A DNA stretch of 64,000 bases from Acholoe squamosa. Lineage: Eukaryota > Annelida > Polychaeta > Phyllodocida > Polynoidae. The stretch covers positions 38,567,250-38,631,249 of the forward strand of contig OX439051.1 of NCBI GenBank assembly GCA_949317995.1, given 5' to 3'. The first letter of the stretch is position 1. Every line of letters starts with the position of its first letter. Shown here piece after piece: positions 31,440 to 43,479 of this stretch. The position numbers were made by a program, and so were the translations under genes. The notes beneath the pieces are model-generated. The model saw only the letters and a program-made list of their open reading frames with translations, made no database searches and had not been told where the DNA came from.

Positions 31440-34255
31440 CTAATATTCCGAATTCTCAACCACCTCCTCAACTCCTGAAATGCTTCGAGACACAGGTTCG
31501 GATGCTCGGCAATCGTAGGCGATATGCCCCATCTTTTGACACCTATAACATCTTACCCTGGATTTGTTGAACCGGGATCTTTCCCACCTGTGACTCTCCA
31601 ACTCCTCCCTAAAAGACTTCATCATATTTTCCATCATTTGTTTCATATCCTGAGAAGGGTCCCGGGTCTCTTTCTTCTGATCATGCGGCTTAGATACTGA
31701 AGGCTTCCCCCTATTATCTTCAGACTCCCCCTTCTTAGGTTGGGTAGTAAAACTATGCCGAGGAACAAACTTCTTACCAGTCCCCTTAAGGAATCTAACA
31801 GCAGAAAAGCTGCCATCTTCCTCCTCAAACTCAATAATCTTATATTCATCTTCTACTTCAGACACGGGCACAGACGTAACCTTCCCTACCGGTTTCGCGG
31901 TGGGCATTATGGAACTGCTGTTTTCCTGAGGCATGTATCCGGCAAGGAATGTCCTTTTCAGATTCAAGTCCTCAATCGCATCGAACAGAGTATTCATACT
32001 GGCTCCACGTTTCCAGGCCCTATACGCACAATCCTGATGATCCTTCTCTCTCAACCCCTTAATGAAATGAGAGATCATTTCGCTATTCGTATAGTCATCA
32101 TCCAGGGTTATGTTAGGCCTAGCCTTCCTTAACAGGATCTGAAGTTCCAATCCGTATACTCTCACCGATTCCCCTGCTTTCTGAATTCGTTTCTTATACT
32201 GAGTCATGGGGTCTTCCGACACCATGCCTCCCAAATATCCGCTACATAACTCTACCAACTGGGCATACGTTCCATTCCCTTGGTACTGGACCCTCCATTG
32301 GTCAATGGCAATTCTTCCTGGTCCCTTCTTAAGGCATCGTACTAGTAGAGGAGCTGATTCCTCATCAGAGTAACCGACCGTCAACCTCCCTATCATCCGT
32401 AAAATCTGAAAACCAGTCCCTCCAGGGTTCTGATCCGTCAAAGGGCTTGGTTTCAATTTGATTTCTCTTTGCAGAGATTTCCTTACTTCTCAACCTAGTA
32501 CATTGCTCCAAACTCCAATCCAACATCTTTTGCTCCTTACTCTTCCTACCATCACCCCCGCCAGACCTGGAGGTCCGGAAGCATCCCGAATTCGAATTAT
32601 TCATATTGCCCCAACTGCTATTGCCATACATATTGGGTTTGGTTCCCGAGTCGGGTATAATTTGCGGACTCGGATTGGTTCCTGGGTATGGCTGATTCTG
32701 AGTGGGTGGATCCGCCTTCAACAGAGGCTTCGGAATTGTTCTCTTCAGCTGTACTGAATCCTGAATCTCCAGAGATCTGATAGGTTCGGTCGCCAACAAC
32801 AGAATCCCCCTGGTCACCCCCTTGGTCTTCCTTATATACATCCTCCACGACGCCATCTAGCGTGGCATCATCGACACGGGTCGAGGACATAGGCTGCCCC
32901 CTGGTGTCTATATACTGATACTCCCCGTCCGTCGTGAAGGTGGTATCCTTCTGACCTATACTCAAACGGACATTCCGTTCTCTATCAGGTTGATACCGGT
33001 CACCTACCACATTCCTGTCCACCTTGTCGTTCACAAAGGGACTATATCCTTTCTTCAGGATAGGCTTAGGCGTTGAAGAACGGACAGCCACCTCAACCTG
33101 ACCTTCATCTAGGATACTACTTACATCGATCTCCTCGCCCCCTTCACTTCCCACCCTTGCCATCTGACACCGGATCTGAGTAATTTCGTAAATCAGATCC
33201 TCTCGTTCTTCGTACAGAAGCTGGTTATTCTCTTTAATATCCTTAATCAATTTATCATTTTCCCGAATATGATGGTCCCGTAACTGAACATGTTCTTTCG
33301 TTTGTTTCCTGATAATTTCCTTATTCCTATCATACATTTCTTGTTGTACCTGGACTTGTTTGTTCAAGTCACTCAAGAGATTCTTAGAAGCTTCGATTCT
33401 TATCTGATAGTGTTCTGACGTTTCATCATGTTCCCCGGTTCTTTCTTCTAGTGCAGTACTGATTTGGTTCAACTGTTCATTAGTGTCCTCAAACTTTTGT
33501 GCTACTAAACCACATTGCTTTTCTTTCTCTCTTACCTGCTCATCAATCTCATCAAGCCGGGACAGCTTAGTTACCTTATGGCGTTCCAAATCTTCCAAAG
33601 CTCCTTCCAATCCACATTCTCTCTTAGCAACCCTTCCACTTCAGATACGACTTCTCTTACAGAAGTTTCCAATTCCAATAATTGAGCTTTCTTCCGTTCA
33701 TACTCCTTATTCTGAAACTCAAGCATTTTCACCCTGACCTTTTCTTGATCGTACTTCCGTTTCCATTCCAGATGAGCCAGCTTCAAAACCCCTCCTCTCC
33801 TCGCGGTATTCACTCAACACTAACCTTCCCGTAGGGGCGGGCTGGCTTGATCCGCCAGGATTGAAGACAGATTCTGACAACATAGCGGTACTCAACTGAT
33901 TTAGAAAAACTCCCTGGTTAGCCAGCGGCATAATGCGGATGGACTCCCTTCTCCTCCGAGGTTCAGTCACTGGTAGCTGGGCAATCAGGATAGGACTCCC
34001 GAAGGCCCCATTACCGAGCAATTCCGAATTTCTAATATCCGGAACCGTCTGATTGACTGCTAGAGCCACATCCGGAACCAGAGATGTATCCAAATCTACT
34101 TCTGAATCAGTGCTTCCCGATTCCTCAACATCCTGAACTGGAGTCCTATATTCCATATAGGCAGCTCTTACACTTCGCGGCGTAATAGAAGCTGCCTCAT
34201 TCTGATCCACTGAATTATCTTGTTCAGCCACAGCTGCGCACTCTTTCTCAACCAA
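31440..34255 (-). pseudogene. gag: Element B gag: long coiled-coil Gag with CCHC knuckle, frameshifted
   Basis: The frames are 34255-33719 (start right after the primer-binding site), 33813-33571, 33610-32618, 32856-32365 and 32456-31440. The middle part is an unusual Glu/Lys/Gln-rich coiled coil (about 33600-33150), followed by a low-complexity linker. The capsid-like core lies in 32456-31800 (for example FEDAIEDLNLKRTFLAGY-type helix near its end), and then a nucleocapsid CCHC knuckle, CYRCQKMGHIAYDC, near 31555-31510. Gag here is about 900 residues, far longer than usual for Ty3/Gypsy. It would form the particle and bind RNA. Confidence 0.85.
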
Positions 34256-34256
34256 T

Positions 34257-34273
34257 CCTGGTCAAGGCACCAG
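34257..34273 (-). promoter_or_regulatory. Primer-binding site of element B
   Basis: On the minus strand CTGGTGCCTTGACC follows the 5' LTR. Elements C and D have TGGTGCCATGACC and TGGTGCCGTGACC at the same place. TGG at the start is expected for pairing with a tRNA CCA end; I did not assign the tRNA. Confidence 0.7.
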
Positions 34274-34710
34274 TGTAATGGTCAAGTATTCTGACTTGGG
34301 GTTCGTATGTAGTATTCAGAAAGAACTACCAAACGACAATCTCCGGTACAGAAGAGGCAACAAGGTTTATTCAGGATCCTGCTTACAATCTGACTAAGGG
34401 CTTCCGAGTTCAAGTGTATTCGTATCCGGGTATTCAGACAATCAAACAATGAGTTACTAGATAAGTTCTGGTAACCAGAGGAGGGAAGTGCTTACTGACC
34501 GTACGGAGCCCGCGAGGGTTCTCCCTCCGGCAGCTACCGACCTGGCCTTATATAGCCTAAGGTTGGGTGGTGACCTCTCGAGTCTAAGGCAGGATGCTCG
34601 GAGAGCAGTGCTGCCACCGCTCGCCCCAACTTACCGTTCTCAGACCCGAGTGTACACCCCACTCGGGAACTTCCAACTCGTACCTACGTGATGCTTATTA
34701 CAAACCGTGC
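34274..34710 (-). repeat. 5' LTR of element B
   Basis: It matches 22920-23357 over its whole length. On the plus strand it begins TGTAATGGTC and ends AAACCGTGC. On the minus strand it has the TATA box CTATATAAGG near 34550. Beyond 34710 the RT of element C resumes (AATAATCCAATATGACTCG). Confidence 0.92.
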
Positions 34711-35983
34711 AATAATCCAATATGACTCGAAAATGCTGTTTTCTCCATATCGGATGGATTCATTCCCACTTGCCAATAACCTGATTGCAAGTCTGGGGAA
34801 CAAAACCAGCTATTGCTAAGGGGTCAATGGTTTTATCTATTCTCGGTAATGGATACAAATTCTTTTTTGTTACTCCATTCAACTTTCTGTAGTCTATACA
34901 GAAGTGGATAGTACCATCTTTTTTAGTTACCATGCATACGGGACTACTCCATGGACTATTGGATGGGACTATTACGTCTTGTTCCAACATCTTACTTTTT
35001 TCTTCTTCAGCTACTCTTTTCTTCCCTAAAGGTAACCGTCTATATGGTATTTTAAACGGTTCTGCTTCTCCAGTATCTATTTTAAATACTACCTTAGTTG
35101 TCATACCCAATTTTTCACCGGGTTTGGCAAAGGCAGTTCTATACTGATGGAGCAAATCATAAAACTCTTTCCGATGTTCCAGATTCTCTAATGAAGTTTC
35201 TTCATACAACTTTAATAAGTCATCCGAGATATCATCGTCATCCGTTACCTTGGGTAACTTTAACTTACTGTTGGTTACTGTTTCCGAAAGTGTAACATTT
35301 CCAAAGACCTGTCCTTTTTTCAGGTAGATAGTAGCATTCCCACTGTTGGAAACCGGTACTACCGCCCAGGATGCACTCGCTACAATAGTATCTACGGAGG
35401 TCAATCCGATACTTGATAAAGTAACTACATCCGGTTCTATCACTGCAGGCTTATTGCGCATCACAGGATCGCTCCTTAAGAGCACATAGCAGGCTACACC
35501 TGCAGGAATTCGGACAGTGTGTGCCACACTAGCCATACTGCTTACTTGTCTCAGTACACACCTAACTTTTACAGGATACGGGTATTTCACACTCAACACT
35601 CCTGATTGTGGCTCCAAGACCACACCATACAGGGATGTGAAATCCAACCCGAGTATCCCCTCATCTGCTATATATCTGCAATGGTGGCACTCATGACAAT
35701 AGTCATGCATTCCATCCAATTGCAATTTCACACAACTTCTACCATACTTTTGCATAGTACTGCCATCGGCCGTCTGAGCATTTCCTCCCGATATGATAGT
35801 ATCATGGTCATTCGGTATAAGATCGTAGAACCTCTTGGAGATACAGGAGTGGCTAGCACCCGTATCAACGAGAAATTCAGCAGATCTTCCGTTAAGAGTG
35901 AGGCAAACATACCACCGCCTTCCGTTCAGTACGGAGGGCGTGTCCGTGACAATCGGGACATCATTGTTCACACCTGGAGTCAA
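34711..35983 (-). pseudogene. pol: Element C protease and first half of RT
   Basis: The 35983-34760 frame has the protease motif [15 protein letters not shown], then [11 protein letters not shown], then the RT entry [32 protein letters not shown] and [16 protein letters not shown] frameshift near 34800 follows, and the rest of the RT (EKTAFSSHIGLL) stops at 34711, where element B is inserted. The continuation is at 22919. The Leu/Ile/Lys-rich region between protease and RT matches that of element B. Confidence 0.9.
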
Positions 35984-36048
35984 TCCACATCCTTTTAGGA
36001 ATTCCAGACAAGGATGACCCGGGGGTTGGTGGGCACTACCAACCCTGG

Positions 36049-39000
36049 CTAAAAATAACCGCCTACCTCGTTACCGGTACTGGGTTTCCCCTGTGCTCCC
36101 TGGGCACCTGTTGTATCGGCCTCCCTAACCTTCCGGGTGTCTACAACCACTCCGGTGCTAGGCGAATTTGCTACTGCATGCGAACTATCGTCACGGATGG
36201 TGATATCATGGCAAGATTTGTCATCAGGATCCCCTTCTCTGCCCATCGAGGGACCCCTCCTCAGTTTTCCTTTGTGGTTATTCCAGAGATACTTCCCTGT
36301 CCCCGAGGGACAGGCTTATCAGCCATACATTCGGCTGCATAGTGCCCCAATTTCTGACATCTGAAACACCTTCTCTGAGATTTATCCACTCGGGGCCTTC
36401 TCAGAGGGTCTGTTAGCCGTGCTACCAGTGTCTCTACCAGATCGGTAGGGGCAGCAGCAGCTGCTACGGTAGGGACTGTTGTAGTTGTAATATTACTAGC
36501 CTGGGTTGGCCCAGACGTCGCTTTATTCACAACGGATCCTCCTTTTCCTTTCGGATTCACTTTTCGATACTGTTTCTGGCGATAATACTTTCCAGCTACT
36601 TGGACTGAACCAATATATTCTCCGTTGTCATCGGAAATGTATTCTTCTTCCTGATTAGCTTCCTATAGGTCAACAGGGGCCAATTGGAATGTCTCAGATA
36701 CTTGAGCGGGTGCTGCTCCATATTGTAATGGAGCAGCTCGTAGCGGATTAGGTGCCAGACCCACTTATCTTTTCTTCATATCATAACCGTCAATGGCTAT
36801 GAAGAGGTCGCTGAAGGATGTTTCCTCCTTCCAGGAACCCCAGAGTACTTGTTTGTGATCCGGATCTTGTAATCCGCTATAGAATTGTGTGAACAATTCC
36901 TGCAGATAGCAATCGTCATCATGAGCCCAATTTGGACGTGCTTTTGATAACAGGTCCTGTAGCTCAAACCCGAAGACTTAATGAGACTCCTTGGGTTTCT
37001 GGGTCCTCTTCTTAAAGCTTACCCATTGATCTTCTCTTACGATAGAAACAAATAGGTATGCGGCACATTCGACTAACTGGTCGTAGGTACCGTATAACCC
37101 ATACGCTGCTCTCCACTGGTTGAGAGCTACTTTTCCGCCCTTGTTTAACCAGCAGATTAGGTAAGGCAGAGCTTCTTCTTTTGTCCAACTGCTACAGTTA
37201 ACTTCATCGATACCTGTCCTTCCATGGATCATTCGAATCATAGGGAGGGGGTATCTTTGCCTGTCTAAGAGCCGGATTATTACATCCTCGTAGTCTATCA
37301 GCCTCTCCCATGCTCCAGTTCATGACTTCCATGCCATCTGCTCCTTTCCGGTAGCAGTCAATGCCCAAATTCTGGATACATTGGCTTCTATCAAAGATGT
37401 TTTGCATCCCTGCTGGCATGGATGTTCTCCGATTTGGTTTCCTGCCATTTCCACCCGATCCTGATCCTCCGGATCCAGGTCCACTGGGGCCGCCTCCAGG
37501 GTTACCTCCAGGGGTCCGCTATTAGAATTATTTCCAGAGGAACCACTAGGGTAGCCTCCATTGTAGCCAGTATTTTTCGGATGATCCGGAAGGTGCATAC
37601 CTGGGGTAGGAGTTGTTCTGATTCCCTCCCTGGTTGTTTGAATTTCCCGAATAGGAATACCCCCTCCTCCAGAATTATAATTATTATAACTATATCCTTG
37701 AGGAGCTGGTCTAGGTAAGAAAGTACCCCCTACCACATTAGGTTGTGGAGGGTTTGACCTTGGAACTTGTCTGATATTAGGTGCATTGCTTGGGCCAGGA
37801 TCGGGGTTAGGCAATCTCGGTCCTGCTGGAGTACTATGTCCGGGTTGGGAAAAATAAGAAGTTGGCATCAGCAAGTTTCTTATTGGTCCCGGTACTTGCC
37901 GCTGCATTAACTTGAGTCAGATTAATCTTATGACTCAGATCTGGTATCGGCGGTGCCGGACCTACAACCGGATCATGTTTTGGAACATGAGGTGTAGGCG
38001 CACTACTTGTTGATGCCTGATTTGAGCCGACTTGTACTGTTGTACTGTTCGGATCAACCACTCCACTGGATGCGGAATGATCTGGTTTCTTGTAGATACC
38101 AGAATCTACATTTTTATCCGCCCCATCAGTTACAAATGGATTGTACCTGGTGGGCATTACGTTTTGGACTGTATTTGCCAACATTGTAGATACCACATTA
38201 GGACCTATATTACCTATAGTCAGTTGTACGGCTTCTACATACTTATCTAGAGTCATTGCAGTATTTTGCAAATCCTGAAGCTCATTAGTGAGTTTCTGTC
38301 TATCTTCTTCCAGTTGTTTATTATATGCTATAATACCTGTCCGGATTGTCTTATTGTCTTCAGCTTGCTTATTACACTGAAGTTTCAATTTCTCTAATTC
38401 ACTTTGATACAGACTTATGTCAGCTTCATAGTTGGCCTTATCACGACATAACTGATCATTCGTATCTATGTATGTTTGGATACTAGTGTGTCTATTGTCA
38501 TATTCTTTATTAAATGACTTTCTTATTTCCTGAAGTTTCATTTCTTGGTTTTCTAATTCTTTCATATATTCATTCTTTCTGGTTTAGAATTCGCTTCGCA
38601 TACCAATAAGGTCTTCCTCCAGATGCAGTTTTTCATTGATTACACTTTCACTTTGACTAAGGTATTTAAGTTCTCGTTCAAAGTTACATAGGTTTCGTTT
38701 AACAACAGGACATCTGGTTGTTTAAGTTCTTCACCTTCCGGTCCTGCATATGTCACATCGCCGTCAATGGCGCTGTAATCTAAAATAGGCAGTCCGGGTC
38801 TGGATATACTATATGGTAGTTTTCCAAATGTTACCCTTTTTGGCATAGGTGCTGGATGTTCTGGGTTAGTGCTACCACCAACTTCGAACATCGAATTGCT
38901 TAATTCGTCAACAAGTGATTGTTGACCTATTAAGGTACTCCTTCTTTGTATGGATTGTTCTCTCCGTACAGAGTCAGGTATATTTTCCTCACTATCCAGT

Positions 39001-39170
39001 GTGTAATGAGGTCCGGGTTCCCTCCAGGATACAGCATCTACATCCTGTGGGTTCGAATGGGTTTGGACTGTTAATGTCCCATTGCCATTCTCTTGGACAA
39101 ATAATTGTCCCTCAGGGTTAGCTTCCGCGAGACTATGTACTAGCCCTTTGGATGTTATAACGTCCGTCAG
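36049..39170 (-). pseudogene. gag: Element C gag, decayed
   Basis: Frames in order on the minus strand: N-terminus near 39170-38640 (SEENIPDSVRREQSIQR, NSMFEVGGS), coiled coil 38565-37834, Pro/Gly/Asn-rich linker 37907-37320, capsid-like core 37419-36660, and a CCHC knuckle CFRCQKLGHYAAEC near 36370-36320. It is homologous to the Gag of elements B and D. Several frameshifts and stops break it. The core segment GLYGTYDQLVE is shared with element D. Confidence 0.82.
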
Positions 39171-39178
39171 AATAAACT

Positions 39179-39192
39179 GGTCATGGCACCAA
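39179..39192 (-). promoter_or_regulatory. Primer-binding site of element C
   Basis: The minus strand reads TTGGTGCCATGACC directly after the LTR end CCATTACA. The same motif occurs in elements B and D. Confidence 0.72.
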
Positions 39193-39541
39193 TGTAATGG
39201 TTTGATTTACCAGTTCGGTGGTTCAGGCCTTACGGATTAGGAAAGAAAGAGTAAGGCAGTGATTAAATTGTATGCCAACGGTTTTATTGAAAGACACTCA
39301 GCGGCTATCCGGAAGGTGGTGGTGGGGCAGCAAATATGGATTAATATCTAGGTCTATAAGCTGGGAGGCCTGGAGGGGCTCTGACCTAGCGGCTGAGCCC
39401 CTTGGTGGTTGTTGCCAGATGTCCCCACAGGCCCGGATCGGTGCTGCCACCGATCCGTAACCTTAGGAACACCCAGCGACTGGACTCACCCACCACACCA
39501 GACGGTACCCGTATATATGGGTATAATATGATACCTCTACA
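39193..39541 (-). repeat. 5' LTR of element C
   Basis: A 349-bp LTR with minus-strand ends TGTAGAGG...CCATTACA. It is closely related to the LTR of element D (55088-55433); shared blocks include GGCTCAGGCCTTACGGAT-type and CCCACAGGCCCGGATCGGTG. AATAAA (complement TTTTATT) lies near 39281-39287. Beyond it lies the Ngaro-like element D1, so C probably inserted in or beside D1's terminal repeats. Confidence 0.85.
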
Positions 39542-39592
39542 TATACATATATCACAATATAATACAATAATTAAAGTTTAAAATTTCCCGTG

Positions 39593-39935
39593 TGGTGTAT
39601 GCTGTCTGAGCATATGAAGCCAATTGACCGTTAGTTCAACTGCTGGAGCTTATATACTGGAGGAAATGTTATGTGTGACGTCATAGAAAAACATGCGCCC
39701 TGGTGAAAAGTAGTACCAACGTATCACTCATTAATTATATATATATATATATATATTCCTGGGAGTATATAGTCCCATAAGGTAATGTGTTGAAACGAGT
39801 GTACCAGTAATAATTAATAAGGACAGTATAATAATATAACGATGATATGTGGAATAAATGAGAAGACATTGGGTTTGGAGAGAATTGACTTTGTCAATAT
39901 CAATCCTATACATGCCAGCAACTGGCAAACACAAT
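39593..39935 (-). repeat. Split direct repeats A2 and B1 of D1
   Basis: A2 (to about 39778) has CAATTGACCGTTA, TTATATACTGGAGG, the CRE palindrome TGACGTCA (39676-39683) and the end GTATATAGTCCCATA. B1 follows, in the order seen in D2 and D3. Sequence identity to the other copies is moderate. Confidence 0.65.
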
Positions 39936-40059
39936 GTAAAACATTCCACATTAAATCATTACATCTAAAGCCAGCAAGCTGTCCTTAGACTCATGTAAGT
40001 ACTTAAAAATAACATTAGACTTCCAATTGGCTCACCTCATAATATCCTAAACACTCAGA

Positions 40060-40740
40060 CCAGCATTTTTTAACAGAGTTGCACCACCATGCCTAAGAGA
40101 ATGAGTCGAAACTCCATTGGACAAACCACACTGAAAAGCAATAGCTTTTAACCTCGTATTTACATAGTTATAATGCAACGGTCTAGAATGGATGGAAAAT
40201 AGAAACCTGTTGTGCTTACAGGCTTTTACAAACTTCTTAATTTATCTAAGCAGACATAAGTCAGACCTATCATCTCTTTTAAGATACACAACGTATGAGC
40301 CCTTGCCAAATTGGTCAGTCTTAGACGAAATAACTATACAATCAGAAGAAACCTTAACGTTCTTCTTTAAAAAATTATGAGGTTAATGTAGTATGTGCCC
40401 TATCCTGAACACACCCGGGTAACATAACAAATTGGCAGACCAAAATACCACAACTTCCATAGACTCCAAATTGAGTCTAGATTTAATTTGAACCATATCA
40501 CTAGGACTAAGAGGGTTGGTTGTACTACCAGACCCTTTACACATCCTCTCTATACCATCAAGGGTTTTCTTTACCACAAAATTACCACTATAATCTATAT
40601 AACCCTCTAATATTTGGTAATACCACACAGCAGACAAATAATTCCTGACTGAAATAGGTTTCATAAAATCAGACAGGTACACACAATATAACAAAGCTTG
40701 AGAAGGAGAACAAGGAAGAGGGGTAAAATTAAAATTTTTT
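40060..40740 (-). pseudogene. D1 tyrosine recombinase, decayed
   Basis: The best frame is 40694-40383 (YLSDFMKPISVRNYLSAVWY, KKTLDGIERM), the N-terminal core-binding part. Further down, with stops, STHSLRHGGATLL and FKYLHESK can be read; these are the H-x-x-R box and the tyrosine region matching D2. In place of CYRGVLRVGH it has CYPGVFRIGH. Stops and frameshifts show it is dead. Confidence 0.8.
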
Positions 40741-40918
40741 ACAAAAAATTTTATTCCTTTTTAAACTGCTGCCTTTGAGTCTTACGAGTGGCCTCAGCTA
40801 CACGCCTATACAAGAAATTTATCCTTCTCCTCTCCAGCTTCTTGAGGTCTGCAATCATAACAACACATGTTATATTCACCCAACACATTCTTGCATTTCT
40901 TTGGGACACCTCTATAAT

Positions 40919-43453
40919 TTAACATTGACAAATGATCAGCTTAGATATTATCCTCTGACCTAATATATATAGAATCTCACGTAACCATTCCATGCACAAT
41001 TTATTCCTGGATCTCCCGGTATTTAACATGGCCAAGACTTGCATGTTATCTGTGATACAGTGAACTCTAGTGTTACTAAACTTCTTTAACCAGCGCTTCA
41101 AACCCACCATGACAGAATAGAGTTCATATACATTAATATTCCTGTGGTGAATCTTGAGATTATCTAACTTAGGCGCAGGAGTAAATTGACCACAATAGTC
41201 TAGCATAGGGTCTGTATCATTCCAAGTACCATAAAGGTAGTCCTTACTGAACCAAGCCCCAAAACCTTGTATCGAAGAATCTGAATACATAGGGGTACAT
41301 TCATTATCATTCAAAATGATATTCCTACAATTGAAAAATCCACAAAAATCCTTCCACCACATCAAGTCCTTCTGGGTTTCCTCGTCCAGCCTAATAACAC
41401 CCCTATTTCTAGCCCTGGCACAGAGATCAAACAATCTCCTGCTGAAGGTTCTACCACCTCGTACAACTTGTGAACAGAAAGACATTAATCCACCAATTTT
41501 TTGGAGGATTTTCTTTGATACAAACTTCTTCCCTAAACAACTATTCAGTGCCGGATTCATTTTATCTAACTTCTTCTGGGGTAAAGATAGTTCCATTTTA
41601 ATTGAGTCAATGGTTATTCCTAAGAAGACACTATTTGACTTGGTTCAGTTACTTTTTCCTTCGACACAATGTAACCCATATACTCCATACATTCAATAAG
41701 AACATTCTTCTTATGCAAACACTTCTCTTCAGTCTTAGCAATAATTAACTATCCTATCAACACCATAAAGTCGAGCTACAACAGTTAAAAAATCAGATAT
41801 TCTATTAATTATATACAGGGCACACTTCAACCCAAATGTTAAGCGATTGCTCTCAAAAAATTCTTCTCCATCACCAAAGTCCCACCTGAAACCCTGGTAA
41901 CCTACATGTGGACCATACACATTGACACTTCTATAAGCAGATTTTAACTCTTCCTTTACCAGCTTATTTGAGGGCAAATTCTGGCTTGTAGAATGAGTTA
42001 TGTTGATATTCTAATTACAAGGGAAATGGTGATGGTTTAGGCTAGGTCAGTTGATCAGAAAATGCAACATCCCAATTTTCTCTATCTACTTTTATTAGTG
42101 AGATATGTCACCATAAAGATAATGTTCTGATAAGAAAATTTGATAATTCAGACAAAATTTAAATTGTAATATATCAGCATTCCCTATATCAATTTTTATG
42201 AAATATAGTGCATATTGTAGGGAATACAAAATACCTTTAGAGTTTTAGTAGGGGTTGAATCTAAGAAAATGTTATTTCTGGTTACCATGGCAACCAAAAC
42301 TAGGAAAAAATCAATGTTTTTAGCAAAATCTAACATATCTGTTGCCATGGTAACCAACCTTTTTGACCAACAATGAATCAAAATTCACTAAAAATGTTGA
42401 TGCCATTTTGTTGAGCATGAAAAAATAAATAAAGTCGATTTTCACCCCAAAAATGTATTATTTGACATTTTTCATGATTTTTCAGCTTAAATACTTAGAA
42501 AATCTAGGGAAAACTTTTAGGATATTTCGAAATTTCCCATCAAGTTTGCAAGACTACCATGTAGGAAGTAGCAGAGGTAGATTCTCATTCTTGGGGGACC
42601 ACAGAGAACCCAACTCACCTTATGACAATCAGAAAAATCTAGGCATTTCAGTCGAAATTAAGGTAGTTGCAGGGTATTCAAAATCAGTCAAAAATCGGCC
42701 AAAAGCAGCCCAAAGTAAGCATAAATGCGTAATCTGTAAAGGAAGAGTTAAATCTACAGTGCTTATATAGTCATTCTTATCTAACTGACATGTTACCGTG
42801 TTTATAGAGTTATAAGAGAAACTTTTTGACGTGGTGTTCATATAATTATTAATAGAGATATCTGCCGGCAATGCTACAATCTGTGATAGGTCTCAATTTA
42901 CCATTAGATTTTTCTACACCACCTAAGGAGTGAATACACTTGGGTTTATAGGCTGTCTTAGTGACCAAGCACTGGGATAACTCCTCCTTGATAATATCAC
43001 ACATTTCGCTATAGAATCTACCTTCTATAACCGATTTATAATTTTTACAGTCATAACCTGTATCACAACTAGGGTCAACTATTTTGAACCCCCCAGTAAA
43101 ACCACACCATAGAAAATCAGAATCTATTTAGTTAATACTAATAATATCTGACTGCCTTAGAAAACTAGCCAGTCTGCAAAAAAAATATTTAAGCTTTTCG
43201 ACCATAAATAAAATGCTCACTCGCAAATACCATTGACACAACTATCATAAACCCTGATGTTGGGTCTATTAACACACTCCACTGTAAACAATGGCTCGAC
43301 CTCGCCCTGTACTGGGCCACTATGGGTTATAAAAAGATTCTTGTTAACCATACAAGACTCATAAATACCATTTTTATTATTATCACCCAAAATGATAGAA
43401 ACGAGGGGCTCAGGAGGATCTACTGTATATACTACATTGAAATCAGGCACCAA
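40919..43453 (-). pseudogene. D1 RT-RNase H, decayed and MITE-split
   Basis: Pieces: 43453-43217 (SGPVQGEVEPLFTV, IRVYDSCVNGIC), remnants to 42871, and 42871-42752 (ISINNYMNTTS, QLDKNDYISTVDL). The TTAA MITE follows. The frame then continues from 41943 with KSAYRSVNVYGPHV and SNRLTFGLKCALYI. The catalytic YLDD is lost: VNYC is followed by a stop at 41735. RNase H (41596-40919) keeps PMYSDSSIQGFGAWF, NINVYELYSVMVGLKRW and HCITDNMQVLAMLNTG. Homology to D2 and D3 is clear. Confidence 0.87.
41944..42751. mobile_element. TTAA-flanked MITE in the D1 RT
   Basis: Both ends carry TTAA followed by CTCTTCCTTTAC: TTAACTCTTCCTTTAC on the left and its exact complement GTAAAGGAAGAGTTAA on the right. It sits between the RT codons for STVDL and KSAYRS, so the flanks rejoin at one TTAA. 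No transposase gene is present. A piggyBac-type origin is inferred from the target. Confidence 0.85.
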
Positions 43454-43479
43454 TTAATCAGACTTTAACAAAGGACCCT

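Larger units (their letters stand above)
22920..34710 (-). mobile_element. Ty3/Gypsy element B, full length but decayed
   Basis: An 11.8-kb minus-strand element bounded by two LTRs of about 437 bp. It reads LTR, primer-binding site, long coiled-coil gag with CCHC knuckle, protease, RT, integrase, spacer, ORF3, polypurine tract, LTR. By eye the two LTRs differ at roughly 25-30 positions (about 6%), so it is not recent. It interrupts the RT gene of element C between the codons for SSHIGLL and QYNVMPF. A clear target-site duplication was not resolved. Confidence 0.92.
18200..39541 (-). mobile_element. Ty3/Gypsy element C, split by element B
   Basis: A minus-strand element read from its 5' LTR (39541-39193) through gag, protease, RT (interrupted by element B at 22920-34710), RNase H, a TTAA-flanked MITE, integrase, spacer and the start of ORF3. 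The far end is lost at the junction with element E, and no 3' LTR is seen. Without B it keeps about 9.5 kb. It belongs to the same lineage as A, B and D: the same LTR ending (CCATTACA on the minus strand), coiled-coil Gag, AT-hook integrase tail and ORF3. Confidence 0.85.
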
